Origin: Psychrobacter alimentarius
GTDB taxonomy: Bacteria; Pseudomonadota; Gammaproteobacteria; Pseudomonadales; Moraxellaceae
Direction: 5' to 3'
Length of the DNA stretch: 64,000 nucleotides
Assembly (NCBI RefSeq): GCF_001606025.1
Contig: NZ_CP014945.1
Span: 1,612,001 to 1,676,000 of the forward strand
The first letter of the stretch is position 1. Each line of letters starts with the position of its first letter. Under the pieces are notes generated by a model. It made no database searches and was not told the origin of the DNA. It saw nothing but the letters and a program-made list of their open reading frames with translations. This document shows positions 26,272 through 35,839 of the stretch, in pieces. The position numbers and the translations under genes are program-made.

Positions 26272-27399
26272 TTAGCCTTGAGGTTTAATCAAGTATTTCT
26301 CACCAGTCGCTTGTTTGCCATAAGCGGCGATTGATTTTAATTGCAGTGCTTCTTCTAGCGTGACTTCATGAGTATAGCTGCTCGCAAAGGTAGTGGTGAT
26401 TTCTTCTGCCACGCGCTTACGCATTGCTTTCACCGTTTCACTGCCCAGCTTGCCAAGTGCATTAAATAATAAAAATCCATTCACACCCCACGCAAAACCA
26501 AAGTTACGGTTTAAGGTGATCGGGCCGCGGTCTAAGGCACCATAAATATAGGCTTGTTTAAAGGCGTCTGAACCATAGACGCTGTATTCTTCTACATCGT
26601 GAGTAATTGCGGCTTCCATACAGTTTAGAATATCGCTAGACAGCTTGCCGCCACCAATAGGGTCGAATGAAATCGTTGCGCCTGTTTCGATAATCGCTGC
26701 GGTTAAGTCCTTGGTAAACGTCTCACTGCTTGAATTGACCACGTATTTTGCGCCCATATCGCGCAGTAGCTTTTCTTGTGATTCTTTACGTACGATATTG
26801 ATCAGATCAATGCCATCAGCCATACAAATTCGGTTGAGCATTTGCCCGAGGCTAGACGCCGCTGCCGCATGAACAATAGCTTTGTGACCTTCAGCGCGCA
26901 TGGTTTCGACCATTGCCAGTGAGGTAAGCGGATTGACAAAAGACGATGCCGCCTCGGTGGCTGTGGTGCCATCTTTCATCTCTATACAGCTTCTCACATT
27001 CACACAGTGATATTGACGGTACGTACCGCCGCCAATCACAGCGACCATTTTTCCCATGAGTGCTTGCGCGGCTTCTGATGAGCCTGCTGCAACGACGGTA
27101 CCTGCGCCTTCATTACCGACAGGCGTGTCTTTATTTACCCGCGTTTTGAGTGCTGGCATGACTTTCTCAGGCACATCAGCAGTAATTACAGGGCTGTCAT
27201 CGGTGCCTGACTGGGTGGCAGTTGACATGTCAGCGGCGCTGAACATCACCCCAAAGTCAGAGGGGTTCAATGGCATGGCTTCCATGCGCACGACAATTTC
27301 ATCAGGACCGGGCTGCGGCATGTCGATGTCTTTTAAAGACAGGGTTAATTTGTTGTCATCACTGATGGTGGATACCAGTTGTTTGTTTTTATCGGTCAT
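26272..27399 (-). CDS. MDR-family NAD(P)H-dependent reductase (quinone oxidoreductase-like)
   Basis: A 375-residue medium-chain dehydrogenase/reductase. The N-terminal GroES-like domain has MEAMPLNPSDFG, the typical zinc-free quinone/enoyl reductase motif (NPSD), and VGNEGAGTVVAAG. The catalytic zinc cysteine expected in alcohol dehydrogenases is not present. The Rossmann domain follows (AIVHAAAASSLGQMLNRIC; SFDPIGGGKL). An insertion of about 30 residues (about 55-85) lengthens the N-terminal domain. The ATG at 27399 follows AGGAGAAAA. It is probably co-transcribed with the GST gene upstream (78-bp gap), so a role in detoxifying reactive carbonyls or quinones is plausible. Confidence 0.86.
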   Translation of the reverse strand: MTDKNKQLVSTISDDNKLTLSLKDIDMPQPGPDEIVVRMEAMPLNPSDFGVMFSAADMSTATQSGTDDSPVITADVPEKVMPALKTRVNKDTPVGNEGAGTVVAAGSSEAAQALMGKMVAVIGGGTYRQYHCVNVRSCIEMKDGTTATEAASSFVNPLTSLAMVETMRAEGHKAIVHAAAASSLGQMLNRICMADGIDLINIVRKESQEKLLRDMGAKYVVNSSSETFTKDLTAAIIETGATISFDPIGGGKLSSDILNCMEAAITHDVEEYSVYGSDAFKQAYIYGALDRGPITLNRNFGFAWGVNGFLLFNALGKLGSETVKAMRKRVAEEITTTFASSYTHEVTLEEALQLKSIAAYGKQATGEKYLIKPQG

Positions 27400-27476
27400 A
27401 ATGTTTTCTCCTATGAATGATGCGCGGCATCACTCACTATTGTTATCGTATGGGTGTTATTTTATGCTAAAAGCCA

Positions 27477-28154
27477 TTATTTAGGCTGTGCTGCCTGTAT
27501 TTGAGCTTTTATATGTGTCATAAACTCAGGCATATTAGCGACGCGATCAGCCTCTATTTTTTGGGCAATGTCAGATTGAGTCATGGTCTTGTTCCATTCT
27601 TTCATACCGGGTATCTCGGCTAGCACGTCCCAGTCAAGTTGGGTTGAGGCGCAGCCAATGACGACGACGTTTACATAGTGCATATAGATGTCAGCCATCG
27701 TAAGCGCTTTACCTGCAATCCAAGGTGAAAACTGGCACAACTGGTTTAAGGCAGGAATCCCGCGGGCGAGCACTTGACGTACTTCTTGTTTGAGAGTGTC
27801 AGGAGCTTGTGTACCTGAAAACACATAAGGAATGAGGCGGCGGCTCGGTAATTCAAAATACAGCTCTGCTATTTTCATAATTTGACGTACGATTGCGCGC
27901 TCAGTAGCAGATTCAGGATATAACGGGATGTCAGGGTAAGCCTCTTCGATAAAATCACAAATGACACTCGACTCTGATAGCGTCACGCCTTCATCTGTTG
28001 TGATAGCGGGCACTTTACCCACAGGACTAACGGCCAACAACTTGTCGTTGTCAGTGAATATAAGATGTTCTTGAAAAGGTATTTCTTTGTATAACAGCGC
28101 ATGTTTGACGATGTTGTAATAGTTGCTTGTGGGAAAACCATGCAAAGTAATCAT
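27477..28154 (-). CDS. Glutathione S-transferase family protein
   Basis: A 225-residue soluble protein. The N-terminal thioredoxin-like domain (about 1-78) has LHGFPTSNYYNIVKHALLYKEIPF, SPVGKVPAI with the cis-Pro, and LSESSVICDFIEE with the conserved glutathione-binding Glu-Ser. The C-terminal helical domain follows (about 85-215, with WIAGKALTMADIYMHY, the N-capping motif region). It should conjugate or reduce electrophiles using glutathione; the substrate is unknown. The gene is divergent from a LysR regulator 201 bp away, which is the likely regulator of this GST-reductase pair. Confidence 0.9.
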   Translation of the reverse strand: MITLHGFPTSNYYNIVKHALLYKEIPFQEHLIFTDNDKLLAVSPVGKVPAITTDEGVTLSESSVICDFIEEAYPDIPLYPESATERAIVRQIMKIAELYFELPSRRLIPYVFSGTQAPDTLKQEVRQVLARGIPALNQLCQFSPWIAGKALTMADIYMHYVNVVVIGCASTQLDWDVLAEIPGMKEWNKTMTQSDIAQKIEADRVANMPEFMTHIKAQIQAAQPK

Positions 28155-28355
28155 AAATTATTATTCCATTATGGATGTGAGTATTGTTTTTAGTTGTCAT
28201 GTTCAAGCTGCACCTATTATTACTGTTTTTAATGAGGTGATATATAGGGCAAAACGCGAATCACTATTGCCTTTAAGACAATAATAAGGTCAAATTACGT
28301 AATAATTGATACAGATATGTTGGAAAATTGACTGTTTATTGAATGGAGATAGGTT

Positions 28356-29267
28356 TTGGATCAGCTACGGGCGATACGATATTTTAGTAAAGTGGTCGAG
28401 ACAGGCAGTTTTAGCAAAGCGGCGAAGGTATTTGGTGTGCCGCCATCCTCATTATCAAGACGAGTTTCTGATTTAGAAAAGAGTTTGGGCGCGACACTAC
28501 TAAAGCGTTCCACTCGAATCGTGAAGCTGACGGAGGTAGGGCAGGTTTATTATAATGATATGCAGCACATATTGAACCAGCTAGAGCAAAGCAAAGAAAC
28601 GGTACGCAGTTATCAAACCACACCGATCGGACGTCTACGCATAAGCTCGATGGTGGGTTTTGGTGAAAAAATACTACTGCCGTTACTGGATGAGTTTAGT
28701 GTGTTGTATCCGCAAATCGTGCTCGATGTCAGTTTGAGTGATGAGCTGTCAACACTGGGACGTGATGATGTCGATATTGCGATTCGTGGTGGCTACGCAC
28801 CGAACGAGCGGGTGCTTGCAATAAGGCTCATGGATAATGAATTTATTCCAGTGGCGTCCCTCAGCTATTTGGAAAAATATGGCGTACCTGACCATGTCAT
28901 GACGTTAAAGGAACATCGGGGACTTTATTTTAAAGCGCCATCAGGGCGAACCCCTTGGTTATGTTATGTGGATGAGCAATGGCATGATGTCTCAGGGTCC
29001 GTGGTCGCGATCTCAAACAACGGGCCGTGGTTAGCACAAAGAGCCTGTGCGGGCGACGGTATTTTAATGTCTACGCGCTGGGCATTGGCATCCTACCTTG
29101 AGTCTGGTGCGCTGCAAGAACTGACGTTTGAGCATGAGCTGGCAGTCACTCAGCATGCGGACATGGCGATTTATTTACTATATCAAAAACAGCGATATTT
29201 GGTACCCAAGGTAAAGGCGGCGGTCGATTTTTTGGTAGAAAGGATAAAAGTTGGTGGTGAGGTCTAG
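28356..29267 (+). CDS. LysR family transcriptional regulator
   Basis: A 303-residue regulator with an N-terminal helix-turn-helix (LRAIRYFSKVVETGSFSKAAKVFGVPPSSLSRRVSDLE) and a substrate-binding-like effector domain (RISSMVGFGEKILLPLLDEFSVLYPQIVLDVSL; DDVDIAIRGGYAP). It starts with TTG at 28356, supported by GGAGATAGG just upstream and by the usual LysR start position. It is divergent from the GST gene and probably controls the GST and MDR reductase genes. A convergent flavin monooxygenase lies downstream. The effector domain is of the CrgA/DsdC-like group common in gammaproteobacteria. Confidence 0.9.
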   Translation: MDQLRAIRYFSKVVETGSFSKAAKVFGVPPSSLSRRVSDLEKSLGATLLKRSTRIVKLTEVGQVYYNDMQHILNQLEQSKETVRSYQTTPIGRLRISSMVGFGEKILLPLLDEFSVLYPQIVLDVSLSDELSTLGRDDVDIAIRGGYAPNERVLAIRLMDNEFIPVASLSYLEKYGVPDHVMTLKEHRGLYFKAPSGRTPWLCYVDEQWHDVSGSVVAISNNGPWLAQRACAGDGILMSTRWALASYLESGALQELTFEHELAVTQHADMAIYLLYQKQRYLVPKVKAAVDFLVERIKVGGEV

Positions 29268-29305
29268 GGAATAAAGCAATACCATAGACCTCTCTTCTAA
29301 AACTA

Positions 29306-30568
29306 TTATTCGGTTTTTTTAGAGGGTTGATAACGCTGGTAGTGTCTTTGGATCTCTATATACTCAGCAATACGCTTCGCATCATGCCACACACCCCAAA
29401 TAAAGCTAGAGCCTTTGCCCGACAAGTACGGCAACCCGACAAAATAAATACCCGGCTCGCTAGTGACACCCTTGTTATGTATTGGTGCGCCATTGTCTGC
29501 AAAAATATCAAAATCGAGCCAGTGGTAATCATAGCCAAAGCCAGATGCCCAGATAATACTGGTGATATTATCTTTGTCAAAATCGAGCGCGTCGATGGGC
29601 ATGGTCATACACTCAGGTATATCCATAAACACCTTGGCCTCAGGCTCCTCAGGCAAATCTAGACCATTATTTTCAATGTATCTGTCCATTTCTTCAAGAT
29701 TGTCTAAATAGCTTTGTTCGGCACTGACGATGTTATCAACCAAATCATCGTTAAACGATACGGTATTGTTAGTAAATGCCTTGGTCATGCCAACTAGAGT
29801 GATACCCTCATGACCCATCTTTCTAAAATCAACGCTTTGTCCGCCATTCATACCGCTCACTGCAAAACCCTTAATTGGTCGTTGCGGCGGCGTGGTCTCA
29901 TGCCATGTGCCCAAAACACCCAGCCACCACACGTTGTCTCTGTCTCTGTATTTGCGCGGCGGACGCTCATGCGGGCCAACGGATAAGTATACCTTTTTAC
30001 CTGCACTATTTAGCTCTGAGGCAATTTGCACTCCTGATGAGCCAGCACCGACGATCAGTACCGCACCCTCAGGCAGCTGCTCGGGATTTTTATAGTGATC
30101 CGAGTGTATTTGATACAGGCTGGTGTCTTGTGGGGCAATTTTAGGAATAAGTGGCTTTTGAAACGGTCCTGTGGCGACTACGACATTATTGGCAAAAAGC
30201 GTGCCTTGACTGGTGGTGACGCTAAAGCCTTTTTTGTTCTTATTTTTGACAATGTTTTGTACTTCTACGCCCGTCTCAATCGGTGCGTCAATCATCTTGG
30301 CATAGTTTTCAAAATACTCAGCGACTTCGCCGTGCGGCACAAAACTGTCTGGATCATGAGGGAAGTCCATATTTGGAAATTTATCATGCCAGCAGGGACC
30401 GTTGGCGACTAATGAATCCCATCGACGCGTGCGCCACGCCTCGGCAATTCTATTTTTTTCTAAGACGACATGCTCAATACCGAGATGGCCCAAATGCTCA
30501 CTCATCGCAATACCTGCCTGACCTGAACCCACAACCAGTGTGTCTACACTTTTATTATCGATTGACAT
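29306..30568 (-). CDS. Flavin-containing monooxygenase (CzcO-like)
   Basis: A 420-residue NAD(P)H- and FAD-dependent enzyme. The FAD motif GSGQAGIAMSEHLG is at about 13-26, the second dinucleotide-binding motif GAGSSGVQIASEL at about 174-186, and the late ATGPF and IIWASGFGYDYHW blocks are typical of the CzcO/YrpB-type branch of class B monooxygenases. Such enzymes oxygenate N, S or ketone groups of small molecules. The ATG at 30568 has GAGAGAATGG upstream. It is divergent from the RidA gene across a 310-bp gap, and it may contribute to the catabolic cluster that starts there, but this is only suggested by position. Confidence 0.85.
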   Translation of the reverse strand: MSIDNKSVDTLVVGSGQAGIAMSEHLGHLGIEHVVLEKNRIAEAWRTRRWDSLVANGPCWHDKFPNMDFPHDPDSFVPHGEVAEYFENYAKMIDAPIETGVEVQNIVKNKNKKGFSVTTSQGTLFANNVVVATGPFQKPLIPKIAPQDTSLYQIHSDHYKNPEQLPEGAVLIVGAGSSGVQIASELNSAGKKVYLSVGPHERPPRKYRDRDNVWWLGVLGTWHETTPPQRPIKGFAVSGMNGGQSVDFRKMGHEGITLVGMTKAFTNNTVSFNDDLVDNIVSAEQSYLDNLEEMDRYIENNGLDLPEEPEAKVFMDIPECMTMPIDALDFDKDNITSIIWASGFGYDYHWLDFDIFADNGAPIHNKGVTSEPGIYFVGLPYLSGKGSSFIWGVWHDAKRIAEYIEIQRHYQRYQPSKKTE

Positions 30569-30878
30569 ATGACCATTCTCTCTGCATAAAAATTAATATT
30601 TTGAATCATTACTTTTTGAAGATATGACTCTCTATAAAGGTCACATCCACCCAAATCATATTAATTTTTCTGTATTTAAAATGACAATCGTATGTCCTGA
30701 ATAGCTACCTCAAAAAAACCGAATCACTCTGATATGGCTTAGCCTAACCACTGGAAAGGAAATCTTAATTTGCCTTGAATTTGATTTGCGACATACTGTT
30801 TGTAAGGCGATAGCACATCCTTTAACCATTACATACTGTCCATCTTCTTGAAGAATTGAGACTGATAAGAGATCAACC
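30569..30878. promoter_or_regulatory. Divergent promoter region with a 9-bp direct repeat
   Basis: This 310-bp gap separates the monooxygenase and RidA genes. ACATACTGT occurs at 30789-30797 and 30829-30837, 40 bp apart, just upstream of the RidA gene. No gene is seen in the gap. The repeat is a possible operator. Confidence 0.35.
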
Positions 30879-31295
30879 ATGACATCTATGAAACATACCC
30901 GTATTCGAACCTTTAATACCCAAGAAACTTACCCTGAGCAAAATATCGATAACGACTTGTGCCAAGCAGTCGTCGCAAAAGGCAGTATTGTGTTTTTGCG
31001 TGGGCAAATCGGCCAAGACCTAGATACGAGTGAGAGCGTGTGTGTGGGTGATGTCAAAGGCCAAACCGAGCAAGCGATGCACAACATCAGTATGCTGCTA
31101 AAAGAGACAGGTGGTGAGCTGACTGACATCTGCAAAATCACCATCTATATCATAGACCCCAGATACCGCGAAGACGTCTACCGGGTGGTTGGGCGCTGGC
31201 TAAAGGGTGTACATCCTGTCTCTACGGGCATTGTAGTCTCTGCGCTAGCACGTCCTGAATGGCTGGTTGAGATCGATGCGACCGCTGTAATTTAA
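30879..31295 (+). CDS. RidA family protein (enamine/imine deaminase)
   Basis: A 138-residue member of the YjgF/YER057c/UK114 family. RidA proteins hydrolyse reactive enamine/imine intermediates from PLP enzymes or flavin oxidases, and divergent members act in specific catabolic pathways. Visible family blocks are FLRGQIGQDL, GDVKGQTEQAMHNI and the C-terminal ALARPEWLVEIDATAVI, where the classical RidA has RVxxAxxxLPxxVxVEIEAIAV. The conserved catalytic Arg region is altered (ALARPEWLVEI), as in RidA subfamilies linked to catabolic operons. It is the first gene of a plus-strand unit with DUF1028, LysR, deacylase and ABC genes (26-33-bp gaps or less). The start has only a weak ribosome-binding site. 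Confidence 0.88.
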   Translation: MTSMKHTRIRTFNTQETYPEQNIDNDLCQAVVAKGSIVFLRGQIGQDLDTSESVCVGDVKGQTEQAMHNISMLLKETGGELTDICKITIYIIDPRYREDVYRVVGRWLKGVHPVSTGIVVSALARPEWLVEIDATAVI

Positions 31296-31321
31296 AACCA
31301 TAATTATACTAAGGATATATA

Positions 31322-31993
31322 ATGACATTTTCTATTATTGCGCGATGTGAAAAAACAGGGCAGTTGGGTGCAGCGATCAGCTCCTCATCACCCGCCGTGG
31401 CCTCTCGCTGTATTCGTGCCAAGGCAGGCGTTGGCGTAGTTGCTAGTCAAAACATCACTGACCCTAACTTGTCGCAAATACTGATTGAAATGATGCAATA
31501 CAACCTAACCCCGATCGATGCCGGTCATGAGCTGATTAAGAGCACTGAGTTTATTCAGTATCGGCAGCTGATGGCACTTAGCGCGACCGATGCACCTTTT
31601 GTATTTAGCGGTGAGCATACCTTGGGGACGTTTGCGACTGCGCAAGGTAAACGTGCTGCCTGTGCTGGTAATATGCTGTCTAGCACAGCTGTTCCTGAAA
31701 AGATGCTCATGACTTTTGAGCAAAGCGAAGGCTCTCTTGCCAGCAGATTGCTTGAAAGCTTAGTATCGGGTTATCACGCGGGCGGTGAAGAAGGGGAGGT
31801 GCATTCGGCAGGCTTGCTGGTAGTAGACAAGGCCACATGGCCGATTGTCGATCTACGAGTGGATTGGTCAGACACGCCCATAGAGGACTTACAGCAATTG
31901 TGGGGCATCTATGAGCCGCAATTAGATGACTATATTGTGCGAGCCTTGAACCCCACTATTTCACCGAGCTATGGCGTGCCTGGAGACTTATAA
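31322..31993 (+). CDS. DUF1028 family protein
   Basis: A 223-residue protein with the DUF1028 hallmark N-terminus (MTFSIIARCEKTGQLGAAISSSSPAVASRCIRAKAGVGVVASQN), matching an Ntn-hydrolase-like fold family of unknown activity. Other blocks are GNMLSSTAVPEKM and the late AGLLVVDKATWPIVDLRVDWSD. DUF1028 genes often sit with RidA, amidohydrolases/deacylases and amino-acid or peptide ABC transporters, exactly as here. An acylase- or peptidase-like role is inferred from the fold and context, not shown. ATG at 31322 follows AAGGAT, 26 bp after ridA. Confidence 0.88.
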   Translation: MTFSIIARCEKTGQLGAAISSSSPAVASRCIRAKAGVGVVASQNITDPNLSQILIEMMQYNLTPIDAGHELIKSTEFIQYRQLMALSATDAPFVFSGEHTLGTFATAQGKRAACAGNMLSSTAVPEKMLMTFEQSEGSLASRLLESLVSGYHAGGEEGEVHSAGLLVVDKATWPIVDLRVDWSDTPIEDLQQLWGIYEPQLDDYIVRALNPTISPSYGVPGDL

Positions 31994-32020
31994 ACCGCTA
32001 TTTAATAAAAGGGATCTATC

Positions 32021-32989
32021 GTGTTAAGTCGAATTACGTTACGTCAGATGGAATATTTTGTCACTACCGCAGAAAGCGGCAGTATCATCATTGCGTCTGA
32101 AAAAATACATATCTCCTCGCCGTCAATATCGGCCGCGATTGCACATATGGAAGAAGAGCTTCATGTCCAGCTGTTCATTCGCCAGCATGCTAAAGGTTTA
32201 TTGTTGACCGAGATCGGCGAGCAGGTCAAAGATGCCTGTAAAGTGATTTTGGCACAATCCTCTGATCTGTATTCAATGTCGGCTGACTTCACAGGCATTA
32301 TGCGCGGCAAGATCAAAGTCGGCTGTTTTTCAGCCTTTGCGCCTTTTGTTTACGCTGAAATCATACATGGATTTGCAAATTTGTATAAGCAGGTAGATGT
32401 AGAAGCGGTGATTGACGATCATCACAATTTAACGCAAGAGCTTACAAAAAACACTTTAGATCTGGCTTTACTGTACGACTTACATATCGATGAGAACATC
32501 ATCAATTTTACACCGCTGGCTGACTTACCGCCGTACGTTTTATTGTCTGAGACGCACCTGCTGGCCAAGCACAAGGCGGTGACGTTAGAAGAGCTGGCCG
32601 AATATCCAATGATCCTGCTCGATATGCCCTACAGTAATGACTACTTCCTATCTTTGTTTCGCAAAAACAACCTCAAGCCCAACATTATCGACACCTGTAA
32701 ATATGTCGATGTGATTCGCTCGATGGTGGGTAACAACATTGGCTACACCATCTTAAATGTTCGCCCAAAGAGCAACTTATCTAACGATGGTAAAAGGTTG
32801 GTCATGGTTAGAATATCTGGTGATATGAGGCCTATGAAAATCGGCATCGCCACGCCCAAAAACGCCACCCTGACCAATGTCCAACAGGCCTTTTCAAGTC
32901 GCTGCCAAGCTTTTATTTCCAACCAATACATACCTGGCATGAGTGTCTCATATTTCTCCGAAGCACATATCAAAAACCAAAAAGAATAA
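32021..32989 (+). CDS. LysR family regulator within the catabolic operon
   Basis: A 322-residue regulator with the N-terminal helix-turn-helix (LRQMEYFVTTAESGSIIIASEKIHISSPSISAAIAHMEEEL) and an effector domain (KIKVGCFSAFAPFVYAEIIHGF; LDLALLYDL). The recognition-helix region ISSPSISAAI and the effector domain resemble the NAC/Cbl-distant LysR group found with amino acid catabolic genes. It starts with GTG at 32021 behind AAAAGGGAT. It is the third gene in the same direction as ridA and DUF1028, so it would be produced with the genes it probably controls; its effector is likely the transported compound or a metabolite of it. Confidence 0.88.
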   Translation: MLSRITLRQMEYFVTTAESGSIIIASEKIHISSPSISAAIAHMEEELHVQLFIRQHAKGLLLTEIGEQVKDACKVILAQSSDLYSMSADFTGIMRGKIKVGCFSAFAPFVYAEIIHGFANLYKQVDVEAVIDDHHNLTQELTKNTLDLALLYDLHIDENIINFTPLADLPPYVLLSETHLLAKHKAVTLEELAEYPMILLDMPYSNDYFLSLFRKNNLKPNIIDTCKYVDVIRSMVGNNIGYTILNVRPKSNLSNDGKRLVMVRISGDMRPMKIGIATPKNATLTNVQQAFSSRCQAFISNQYIPGMSVSYFSEAHIKNQKE

Positions 32990-32998
32990 GGAAGGCAA

Positions 32999-34135
32999 AT
33001 GCAACATCACTCAGAATGCCTAGCCGTATTAGAACAACTCATTGCTTTTGATACCACCTCTTATAAGAGTAATTTACCACTGATTGACTACGTCAAACAC
33101 TATTTAGATCATAAGAATATCGACATCACTATCAATTATAACGACGCGCAGAACAAAGCCAATCTATTCATTAGCACAGGCCCTAAAGACAGCGCTGGCG
33201 TGTTGTTGTCAGGCCATACCGATGTGGTACCTGTTGATGGTCAAGACTGGGACACTAACCCTTTTGAGGCCGTCATAAAAAACAACAATGTTTATGGTCG
33301 TGGCAGCGCCGATATGAAAGGGTTTATTGCCTGCGCGCTAGTCATAATGAAAAGGGCCGCGGACATGCCCTTAACTTATCCGCTGCATCTGTGCCTATCC
33401 TATGACGAAGAGATCGGCTGCGTGGGTGTCAGGCACATCCTAACGCAACTGAGCAGCTTAATTGTCCCGCCTAGAGTGGTGATTATAGGGGAGCCGACCT
33501 TGATGGATGTGGCTACCAGTCATAAAGGCAAGGCCGTGTTTCAAGTACAGTTTTATGGCACAGAAGGACACTCTGCTCTTGCGCCCAATTATGCCAACGC
33601 CATTCACGCGGCAAGTAGCTTTGTCCAAAGCTTGATTGACAGTCAGCAGGTGGTTGCCAAAGAAGGGCATCTAGATACGGGGTATGACATTCCGTACTCC
33701 ACCATTCATGTGGGTAAGATTAACGGCGGAACAGCGTTAAATGTCGTGCCCAATCTGTGTCAGTTAGACTATGAAATCCGCAATGTCGCAGAAGACAGTA
33801 TTGCCGCGATTCAAACACAGATCTTAAAGGATTTTGCGGCAAAAGATGCCATCTATCGTTATGAGCTGCAAGACATCAATCAGTATCCTGGGCTAATGAC
33901 CAACCAAGCGCAGCCAGAATTAAAAAGTATCCAGGCGTTATTGCCACAGTCCAACATCACCAAACTCTCTTTTGGTACAGAGGCAGGCTTGTTCCAACAA
34001 TGTTTTGACTCTCCTATTTTGGTTTGTGGCCCAGGCTCTATCGAGGTTGCTCACAAACCCAATGAATACATTGCTATTAGTCAATTAAACGCTTGCAGTC
34101 ACTTTTTAGACAAGCTTGTTGCGACGTTGTTATAG
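32999..34135 (+). CDS. ArgE-like M20 deacylase (acetylornithine deacetylase family)
   Basis: A 378-residue zinc peptidase/deacylase of the M20/ArgE group. Metal-site motifs are visible: LLSGHTDVVPVDG (His and catalytic Asp), GRGSADMKGFIACAL (bridging Asp), YDEEIGCVGV (catalytic Glu and ligand Glu), and a late GTEAGLFQQ plus AHKPNEYI block with the last histidine. A dimerisation domain lies between about 178 and 290 (GKAVFQVQFYGTEGHSA). It removes the acyl group from N-acyl amino acids or related amides. In this operon it is more likely catabolic than for arginine synthesis. ATG at 32999 follows AAGGAAGG, 9 bp after the LysR gene. Confidence 0.88.
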   Translation: MQHHSECLAVLEQLIAFDTTSYKSNLPLIDYVKHYLDHKNIDITINYNDAQNKANLFISTGPKDSAGVLLSGHTDVVPVDGQDWDTNPFEAVIKNNNVYGRGSADMKGFIACALVIMKRAADMPLTYPLHLCLSYDEEIGCVGVRHILTQLSSLIVPPRVVIIGEPTLMDVATSHKGKAVFQVQFYGTEGHSALAPNYANAIHAASSFVQSLIDSQQVVAKEGHLDTGYDIPYSTIHVGKINGGTALNVVPNLCQLDYEIRNVAEDSIAAIQTQILKDFAAKDAIYRYELQDINQYPGLMTNQAQPELKSIQALLPQSNITKLSFGTEAGLFQQCFDSPILVCGPGSIEVAHKPNEYIAISQLNACSHFLDKLVATLL

Positions 34136-34168
34136 CTTCACTCCTTAACGAATTTTAGAGGACAGATC

Positions 34169-35683
34169 ATGCAATTTGATTGGGCATATACTTTTAGCTT
34201 GCTAAAAGACACAAACTTCTGGCAAGCCACCTTAACTGTGATTGAACTTAGTGTATTGGTATGGATTTTGGGTATCGTCCTAGGTTTTGTGATGGCACTG
34301 GGCAAAAAATCTAAACTCAAACCTGTCTCGTTATTAAGCCGCGCTTATATCTGGTTATTTCGCAGTATTCCTTTGTTGGTACTTTTGATCTTCATTTACA
34401 GTATGCCGCAGGTGTTTCCACAAACCAGCGTGATCTTATCTTCGTCGTTCATGTCTGGTCTAATTGCCTTAACGTTATGTGAAACCGCCTATATTGCTGA
34501 GATTCATCGCGGTGGTCTCAACTCAGTCCATCAAGCTCAGATAGAAGCGGGTAAGGCGTTAGGTATCAAGCCGATGGGCATTCAGCGACTGATTGTGGTG
34601 CCACAGGCGCTAAGAATCGCCTTACCTACATTGAGCAACGAGTTTGTCGTTATCGTTAAACTCACCTCACTGGTATCAGTTATTTCTCTGACAGAAATCC
34701 TACTGGTTGGACAGCGTTTGTATGCACAGAACTTCTTGGTGCTTGAAACCATGTTGGCGGTCGCGTTTTACTACATCTTGATTGTCACTGTTTTTGGCTT
34801 CTTGATTCAACGCTTTGAAAAGTTTATCGATATTACGCAAAAGAAGCCTGGTATTTTGAAAGAAGGTGAGTTGGTTGGTAATATCAGTAGCAATAAATCA
34901 TTGAATAATTACAAAGAAATAAACCAAGAGCGAAAAGGCGATTATGCACTGGAAGCCATTAATATTCACAAATCTTATGGCGAGCACCATGTACTAAAGG
35001 GTATTGATCTTAACGTAAAATGGGGCGAGGTGGTGTCTATTATTGGCCCATCAGGCTCAGGGAAAACTACTTTTATTCGTACGTTAAATAGCTTGGAGAC
35101 ACTTAATAAAGGCACGGTTAATTTGATGGGTAATCCTTTTCTAAAAGATACTGTTCTTACCGATAAATCTAAGCCCTTTAAAGAGCAAATTATAAATATC
35201 GGCATGGTGTTTCAGAATTTTAATTTGTTCCCGCATAAGACTGTTTTAGAAAATATCATGCTGGCACCTCAGTACCATAAGGTATATGACAAAGGCATCA
35301 ATCAGCTGACCGCAATTGCGATGCTCGACAAAGTCGGTATGAAGTCCCATGCAAAAAAATACCCGCATCAGCTCTCAGGTGGGCAACAGCAGCGGGTAGC
35401 GATTGCCAGAGCCCTCGCGATGGAACCTTCTATTATCTTGTTTGATGAACCAACGTCTGCCTTAGATCCTGAGCTGGTCAGTGAAGTATTAAAAGTAATG
35501 GAACAGCTTGCCAAAGAAGGCTTGACCATGATTATTGTCACGCACGAAATGAGCTTTGCATTCGATATTTCCGACCGTGTCATCTTTATGGAAGGTGGTC
35601 ATATTGTTGAGCAAGGATCACCTGAGGCGCTTAGAAACAGTACCAACGAGCGCTTTAATCAGTTTGTACAAAATATCAATTAA
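34169..35683 (+). CDS. Fused amino-acid ABC transporter permease and ATPase
   Basis: A 504-residue fusion of two subunits that are usually separate (GlnP/HisM-type permease and GlnQ/HisP-type ATPase). Residues about 1-225 form the permease, with the EAA-type cytoplasmic loop [29 protein letters not shown] polar linker of about 35 residues follows. Residues about 262-504 form the ATPase: Walker [10 protein letters not shown] near 293, signature LSGGQQQR near 400, Walker [14 protein letters not shown] near 422. All motifs look functional. It imports polar amino acids or derivatives. The ATG follows GAGGAC, 33 bp after the deacylase gene, and the solute-binding lipoprotein 1 kb downstream is its likely partner. 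Confidence 0.92.
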   Translation: MQFDWAYTFSLLKDTNFWQATLTVIELSVLVWILGIVLGFVMALGKKSKLKPVSLLSRAYIWLFRSIPLLVLLIFIYSMPQVFPQTSVILSSSFMSGLIALTLCETAYIAEIHRGGLNSVHQAQIEAGKALGIKPMGIQRLIVVPQALRIALPTLSNEFVVIVKLTSLVSVISLTEILLVGQRLYAQNFLVLETMLAVAFYYILIVTVFGFLIQRFEKFIDITQKKPGILKEGELVGNISSNKSLNNYKEINQERKGDYALEAINIHKSYGEHHVLKGIDLNVKWGEVVSIIGPSGSGKTTFIRTLNSLETLNKGTVNLMGNPFLKDTVLTDKSKPFKEQIINIGMVFQNFNLFPHKTVLENIMLAPQYHKVYDKGINQLTAIAMLDKVGMKSHAKKYPHQLSGGQQQRVAIARALAMEPSIILFDEPTSALDPELVSEVLKVMEQLAKEGLTMIIVTHEMSFAFDISDRVIFMEGGHIVEQGSPEALRNSTNERFNQFVQNIN

Positions 35684-35734
35684 AAGTAAGAACTCGTTTT
35701 CATAGATCAGTTTTTATATCAATCAGAGTCGCCA

Positions 35735-35770
35735 AAAAACCCCTTAATCCATAGATATAAGGGCTTTTTC
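35735..35770. terminator. Bidirectional terminator after the ABC fusion gene
   Basis: CCCTTA at 35741-35746 pairs with TAAGGG at 35758-35763, flanked by A-rich and T-rich runs on both sides, between the convergent ABC fusion and class II aldolase genes. Confidence 0.75.
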
Positions 35771-35839
35771 TTTAGTATTGCATTTTTTATATCAGACAAG
35801 TATGGATAGGCTGGACAAACAAAGTTTTTACTAAAAAAA

